Origin: Clostridia bacterium
GTDB taxonomy: Bacteria > Bacillota_A > Clostridia > Oscillospirales > CAG-272
NCBI GenBank assembly: GCA_017462125.1
Contig: JAFTRQ010000099.1
Span: 1 to 17,974, forward strand
Direction: 5' to 3'
Length of the DNA stretch: 17,974 nucleotides
How positions within the stretch are numbered: the stretch's first letter is position 1; every line of letters begins with the position of its first letter. Below are positions 14,311 through 17,974 of the stretch, piece by piece. The notes under the pieces were generated by a model. That model did no database searches. It was not told the DNA's origin and saw nothing but the letters and a program-made list of their open reading frames with translations. Both the position numbers and the translations under genes were made by a program.

Positions 14311-15012
14311 ATGAAGGTATCAGCTATCATCGCCACTGCAAGTGAAATCAAAATACAACTATCGGGACTTTCTGCGGATACAACCGCCGTTGCCAAAGCC
14401 TTCGTTCCCTTGCTTTGCGGCAACTCAAAAGAGAACAAGACTCCCGGCAGACTTATATTTGAAAGCAACACAACGCAAAAGGACGGCTTCGTTCTGCCAA
14501 GATATATAGGCGGCTACGATCTCTCGATCTGTCGATTTGAGGTTACGTTTGGTGGAGAGACGGTTGGCGGTGTGCGATACGTTACCGACTTTGGCGAAGG
14601 GTTTTCAAAGAACGACTTCAGCTTTACGGTCAAAAAGCCCGTGGGTACTTGGATCAATTCCACCGAGGAGGATATGGATCTCTTGGGCTTTGGCTGTATG
14701 ATGAACGAGCTCAACTGCGCGTGGATACAGACCGTGTCTCCAAAGGAGGATGACATCCCTCACGAGTGGAACGGCAAAACCTATTATTTTGATCGCGAAT
14801 TTATGGAGCTTTACGATTCCTTGATGCTTCCGTGCGTCAATCGCAGGATCCCGTGCCTGATCAGGCTTATCAATCGCTTCAGCTACCGCTTATGCGGCTC
14901 GGACAACGAGCTTGTCAAGATCATCGGACACCCCGACTACGAGCCCACGGGCTTTAACGAGCAGATGAGCGCATTCAACCTCAGAACAGAAGAGGGACTT
15001 GATATGTACTGA
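14311..15012 (+). pseudogene. DUF5722-like protein, apparently truncated at the 3' end
   Basis: The ORF encodes 233 residues after a good GGAGAGG site and an upstream extended -10, so its 5' end looks functional. The N-terminal part is beta-rich. Residues 108-190 (KKPVGTWINSTEEDMDLLG through NGKTYYF) resemble DUF5722 proteins, putative carbohydrate-active TIM-barrel proteins usually several hundred residues long. Reading stops at TEEGLDMY, inside what I recall as a conserved segment near the start of the barrel (AFN-T-EG--Y). No continuation is seen downstream, where the DNA becomes AT-rich and non-coding. A deletion or recombination removing the 3' part is the likely cause. It may be a short expressed protein instead; family assignment is from memory. 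Confidence 0.5.
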
Positions 15013-15054
15013 AACCAATTTTGTCAAGGGTAAAGTGTGTATGTTTACAATTTC

Positions 15055-15083
15055 TTAACAAAATATTATGTATTCTTTATAAT
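15055..15083 (+). promoter_or_regulatory. Upstream promoter in the AT-rich region before the RHS gene
   Basis: TTAACA (15055-15060), a 17-bp spacer and TATAAT (15078-15083). It lies just after the truncated DUF5722-like gene. AT-rich DNA makes chance matches likelier. Confidence 0.55.
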
Positions 15084-15150
15084 AAGAGCTATAGCGACAC
15101 ATTTCGACAATCTGTTCAAAAAGATTTTTCATTTTTTGTTTCCAACCTAC

Positions 15151-15179
15151 TTGAAAATTATTCCAAAATATGATATAAT
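15151..15179 (+). promoter_or_regulatory. Promoter of the putative leader or small RNA
   Basis: TTGAAA (15151-15156), a 17-bp spacer and TATAAT (15174-15179), with TGA making an extended -10. Transcription should start near 15186 and run into the structured segment and terminator. Confidence 0.75.
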
Positions 15180-15185
15180 GGGTTT

Positions 15186-15372
15186 ACAATTTAATAGCCG
15201 TAAGAAATCAAACACAAAACCCGACAACAATGTGCGAAGATGAATTTATTGTTGCCGAGTTCTTCTTGTATAGAAGCGAGGAATCTGTACGGGAATTATT
15301 AGGCATAACATAAAAAATTACAGCGCATAAGAGTTTGGGATTGATGTCCCGATCTTCTTATGCGCTGTTTTA
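15186..15372 (+). ncRNA. Candidate structured small RNA or attenuator leader (about 185 nt)
   Basis: A promoter and a terminator bound a segment with no convincing ORF. Its possible structure has CCCG/CGGG (15220-15223/15290-15293) closing a junction with two hairpins: CAACAAT/ATTGTTG (15225-15231/15248-15254) and CTTCT/AGAAG around TGTAT (15264-15268/15274-15278, approximately). The 3' end is the strong terminator. I do not recognise any known riboswitch or 6S consensus. It could be a free small RNA, or a leader attenuating the downstream RHS gene. The boundaries are inferred from promoter and terminator positions. Confidence 0.4.
15320..15372 (+). terminator. Strong hairpin terminator after the putative RNA
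   Basis: A 13-bp stem (15320-15332 with 15356-15368, core CAGCGCATAAGA) contains an inner GGGA/TCCC pairing and is followed by TTTAATT. Confidence 0.8.
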
Positions 15373-15408
15373 ATTGATGATACATTTTATACAAGGAGGG
15401 ATTGCCTT

Positions 15409-15489
15409 ATGATGAAAAATTGCAATCACTACGTTTCCCCGTTCACCAACCGCAGAGTCCCTCTGCTGTTACTTCGATTATGCATATAG
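15409..15489 (+). CDS. Possible 26-residue small protein or leader peptide
   Basis: ATG ATG follows AAGGAGGG at about 8-bp spacing, a better ribosome site than that of the large gene downstream. The ORF encodes MMKNCNHYVSPFTNRRVPLL and six further residues, then TAG. The stop lies inside the left arm of the hairpin at 15481-15505, an arrangement seen in translation-coupled leaders. I recognise no family. It may also be the remnant start of a lost gene. Confidence 0.4.
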   Translation: MMKNCNHYVSPFTNRRVPLLLLRLCI

Positions 15490-15505
15490 TAATTTGCTAT
15501 ATGCA
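15481..15505. repeat. Perfect inverted repeat at the small ORF stop
   Basis: TGCATATAG (15481-15489) and CTATATGCA (15497-15505) flank a 7-nt loop. CAATTTTCC follows, so it could be a weak terminator or an operator before the RHS-type gene. Confidence 0.55.
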
Positions 15506-15577
15506 CAATTTTCCAATATTCGATATATTAACACCCCCACCATCCATCATTTCAATTAACAGAAAGGAACAAAAACT

Positions 15578-17974
15578 ATGAAGAAATTCTCCATGAAATT
15601 TATCGCGGGCTTACTTTCGGTATTGCTCGTGATAATGTCACTTCCCGTATCCGCATTTGCAATTGATCTTAGTGGTGATTCCTCGCCTCCCGCTGAAGAT
15701 GAGATTATTTATAACCGCGATATAGTTGAGCTCGTAGATATGCGCACGGCAACGGATAAATATTTTCGCCTTGATGACGGAAGTTATTACGTTGCGCACT
15801 ACAATTCAGATGTCCATTATCTTGATGATAATGGTGTATGGCAAGATATAGACAACTCTTTGGCAGTCAATGGTAGCGAGATTACCACCAGTGACGCTAA
15901 GATCAAACTTGCCAAGAAAACGACTGGCAACGGCGAGATTTTCACTATCCACGATGGCAATCGAAAACTCTCCCTCGCGTTGAATGGCGCTAACAAGAAA
16001 GTGGAGGGCATCATCAGCAACAATGAAGCTGAATTTGATGATGACGCTACTCAGCTTCAAAAAATGACAACCCTTGATAAGATATCCGCCTCGGTACGTT
16101 ATAACGACATTCTTGAAAATGTTGATTTGGAATATGTTATTAAAGGCGCAAATATCAAGGAAAACATCATTGTTAAAGCGAAAGCAAGTAATTATTCGTA
16201 TTCGTTTACGCTTTCGTTGAACAACCTTGTTGCCTCACTTAACGAGAAAAACGAAATTATTATTTCCGATTCGTCAACCTCCGAAATCGTTTATCTCATT
16301 CCCGCGCCTATCATGTGGGATGCAAACGATGTATATTCCGACGATATTGCAGTTTCTCTTACCGATAATAACAACGGCAAGTACACCTTGACGATTACCG
16401 CTGATTCCGATTGGATGAACGCAACCGACCGCGTTTATCCGATCACGATAGATCCTCCTATATACACTTCTTCCAGTTCAAGCGTTTTGGATTTGGATTT
16501 TTCAACATCGTCCACTTCTCCGAGCGTTAGTTCGGATTCGCTTTATGTGAGTTCCACTTGGAGAGCGTATTGGAAGCTTACAACGCTCCCCACCCTCCCT
16601 GCATCTGCGTACATAACAAACGCAGAATTTACATTAGAGTGTTTCACTTCCGATGTACTCCAAGGATATGTTGCTGTATACGATGTGTTGTCGGATTGGG
16701 ATAATACTTTAATTTACAGTAAAACGACCGCTACTACAGGTCACCAAGGCAAGCCCGCTGAACATTTTTCGGATTTCCAAGAAATCTATACAGAAGATTT
16801 TGATGGCACCGGTAATTATTATCCAAATGATTATTGGGGATATCATTGGAATGTTACCCCCATCGTTAAAAAATGGTATGCCGGAGAAAATTACGGATTG
16901 ATGTTAGCTCCTGCAACCGATACGACATTTACCGGAACAGCAAAGTTTTATTCAAACGACCATACAGTACAAGCGGAACGTCCGCAGCTTTGTATCGAAT
17001 ATCGCGATATGAAGGGCGTGGAAGATTATTGGACATTTTCTTCTCAAAGCGCAGGCTTTGCGGGAACCGGTTCTGTAAACAATGCAACCGGTAATCTTGT
17101 GTTCTCCATTCCAACGCTTACCACAACCGATGCGTTGATGCCGATTACTCCTGCAATGGTATATAATTCGGTACTCGCGGCCAAGGATTATTCTTACTCT
17201 AATGTTCAGACATCCAACGTAACCTCACTGGCGCCTAAAGGTTTTAAGCTCAACCTTCATGAAACGCTGATTAAGAAATCTTACATCGACGCGGAAGGCG
17301 CAACCGCTTACTATTTCATATGGGCTGATGCAGATGGAACAGAGCATTACTTTATGCCTACTGACACCGACGGCACCTATGCGGACGAGGACGGAATGCT
17401 TATGACCTTGGTCGAAAGCACTACCTGTACCATAACCGACAGTAATGAAAATGTAAGAACCTTCACATCTCGCTCCCGTCCTTCCGGAACGATATCCGGC
17501 TGGTATTTGTCGAGCATAGCAGACAGGAACGGCAACAAGGTCACTTTTACAGTGGACTCCAGTTATAGACCTATCACAATTAGCCTTGTTCCCAAAAACA
17601 GAACCGCAATTGAGCAAATGAAGATTGCATACAACTCCGACGGAGATCCCTATGTTGTATGGAATCCCAATTCCGGTGAAGGTGTTGTATTTAGAATGTC
17701 GTCCTCGGCCACTACCACCTCTACAGTTACAAGCGGCGGTAGCTATTTGCGACAGACTGTTCGCGCTCACGGCGGAACTACTGAAGCAGAGTGGCTTGCG
17801 TTTTATAACACAAATTCCAACACAAGCACTTCTACTATAACGGTTGATGCTGTGGCTCAGTATACATACAATTCTTCGGGATTGCTTCTTACTGCTACAA
17901 ACAATTTGTCGCAGTATAAGATCTCCTATGGATATGATTCTGCAAAGCGAGTCACATCTGTTGCCGAATATGCA
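15578..17974 (+). CDS. Secreted DNRLRE/RHS-type cell-surface protein (partial, runs off window end)
   Basis: The frame is open for all 799 codons from the ATG at 15578 (AAAGGA upstream) to the window end. Residues 1-28 are a clear signal peptide: MKKFSMKF, a hydrophobic core, and cleavage expected after AFA. A roughly 270-residue beta-rich N-terminal domain follows. A DNRLRE-like domain at about 297-480 has paired Trp strands (WNVTPIVKKWYAGENYGLML). The RHS-type N-terminal segment starts near 482 (YWTFSSQSAGFAGTGSVNNA). The last visible residues, YGYDSAKRVTSVAEYA, look like the first YD repeats. Such proteins usually continue for over 1000 residues to an RHS core and a variable C-terminal toxin, which is outside the window. 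The DNA is more AT-rich than the carbohydrate locus by eye. A contact-dependent toxin or surface role is inferred from family. Confidence 0.85.
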   Translation, partial: MKKFSMKFIAGLLSVLLVIMSLPVSAFAIDLSGDSSPPAEDEIIYNRDIVELVDMRTATDKYFRLDDGSYYVAHYNSDVHYLDDNGVWQDIDNSLAVNGSEITTSDAKIKLAKKTTGNGEIFTIHDGNRKLSLALNGANKKVEGIISNNEAEFDDDATQLQKMTTLDKISASVRYNDILENVDLEYVIKGANIKENIIVKAKASNYSYSFTLSLNNLVASLNEKNEIIISDSSTSEIVYLIPAPIMWDANDVYSDDIAVSLTDNNNGKYTLTITADSDWMNATDRVYPITIDPPIYTSSSSSVLDLDFSTSSTSPSVSSDSLYVSSTWRAYWKLTTLPTLPASAYITNAEFTLECFTSDVLQGYVAVYDVLSDWDNTLIYSKTTATTGHQGKPAEHFSDFQEIYTEDFDGTGNYYPNDYWGYHWNVTPIVKKWYAGENYGLMLAPATDTTFTGTAKFYSNDHTVQAERPQLCIEYRDMKGVEDYWTFSSQSAGFAGTGSVNNATGNLVFSIPTLTTTDALMPITPAMVYNSVLAAKDYSYSNVQTSNVTSLAPKGFKLNLHETLIKKSYIDAEGATAYYFIWADADGTEHYFMPTDTDGTYADEDGMLMTLVESTTCTITDSNENVRTFTSRSRPSGTISGWYLSSIADRNGNKVTFTVDSSYRPITISLVPKNRTAIEQMKIAYNSDGDPYVVWNPNSGEGVVFRMSSSATTTSTVTSGGSYLRQTVRAHGGTTEAEWLAFYNTNSNTSTSTITVDAVAQYTYNSSGLLLTATNNLSQYKISYGYDSAKRVTSVAEYA

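Noticed and set aside
15037..15243. A 68-codon ORF in the AT-rich gap before the RHS-type gene
   Set aside because: It runs through two promoter motifs and the structured segment, is of low complexity (Phe, Lys, Ile rich) and has no clear ribosome site.

Overview
The window looks like a chromosomal segment of a Gram-positive anaerobe, probably a gut Clostridia/Oscillospiraceae-type Bacillota (inference). The reasons are strong AGGAGG-type ribosome binding sites, many near-consensus sigma-A promoters (TTGACA-17-TATAAT, often with an extended -10), AT-rich intergenic DNA with T-tailed hairpin terminators, and a secreted DNRLRE/RHS-type protein of a kind common in that group. No tRNA, rRNA or CRISPR array was found.

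Layout. Positions 1-330 hold the 3' end of an unidentified gene, its terminator and three GTGGTGTCA repeats, lying directly against the 3' end of guaA, a known integration site for genomic islands. Minus-strand genes follow: a GMP synthase ATP-pyrophosphatase subunit without a glutaminase domain (328-1326), a CofE-like protein (1595-2791) and an SGNH-fold hydrolase (2870-3844). The guaA/cofE-like gap carries two REP-like palindromic elements. From 4338 the plus strand carries a Gfo/Idh/MocA oxidoreductase. A three-gene operon then runs from a consensus promoter at 5833: a GH106-like glycoside hydrolase (5892-9320), an RNase Z-like metallo-beta-lactamase-fold hydrolase (9335-10108) and an unusual fusion of a calcineurin-type phosphoesterase to a xylose-isomerase-like TIM barrel (10124-11623). 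Convergent to it is a GH78-like alpha-L-rhamnosidase (13972-11699, minus), separated by a bidirectional terminator.

The centre (about 2870-13972) reads as a cytoplasmic carbohydrate-processing locus. Two rhamnosidase-family hydrolases, a putative esterase, a sugar oxidoreductase, an MBL hydrolase and a phosphoesterase/isomerase-like fusion are present, and none of them shows a signal peptide. This would suit breakdown of imported, probably rhamnose-containing and substituted oligosaccharides. No transporter, regulator or RhaABD enzyme is in the window, so the substrate is inferred only from hydrolase family.

The right end differs in character. A DUF5722-like gene (14311-15012) stops after 233 residues and looks 3'-truncated. 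An AT-rich stretch with two promoters, a possible structured RNA ending in a terminator, and a 26-codon ORF leads to a large secreted DNRLRE/RHS-type protein (15578 to the window end). That gene is more AT-rich than the carbohydrate locus by eye and may be horizontally acquired.
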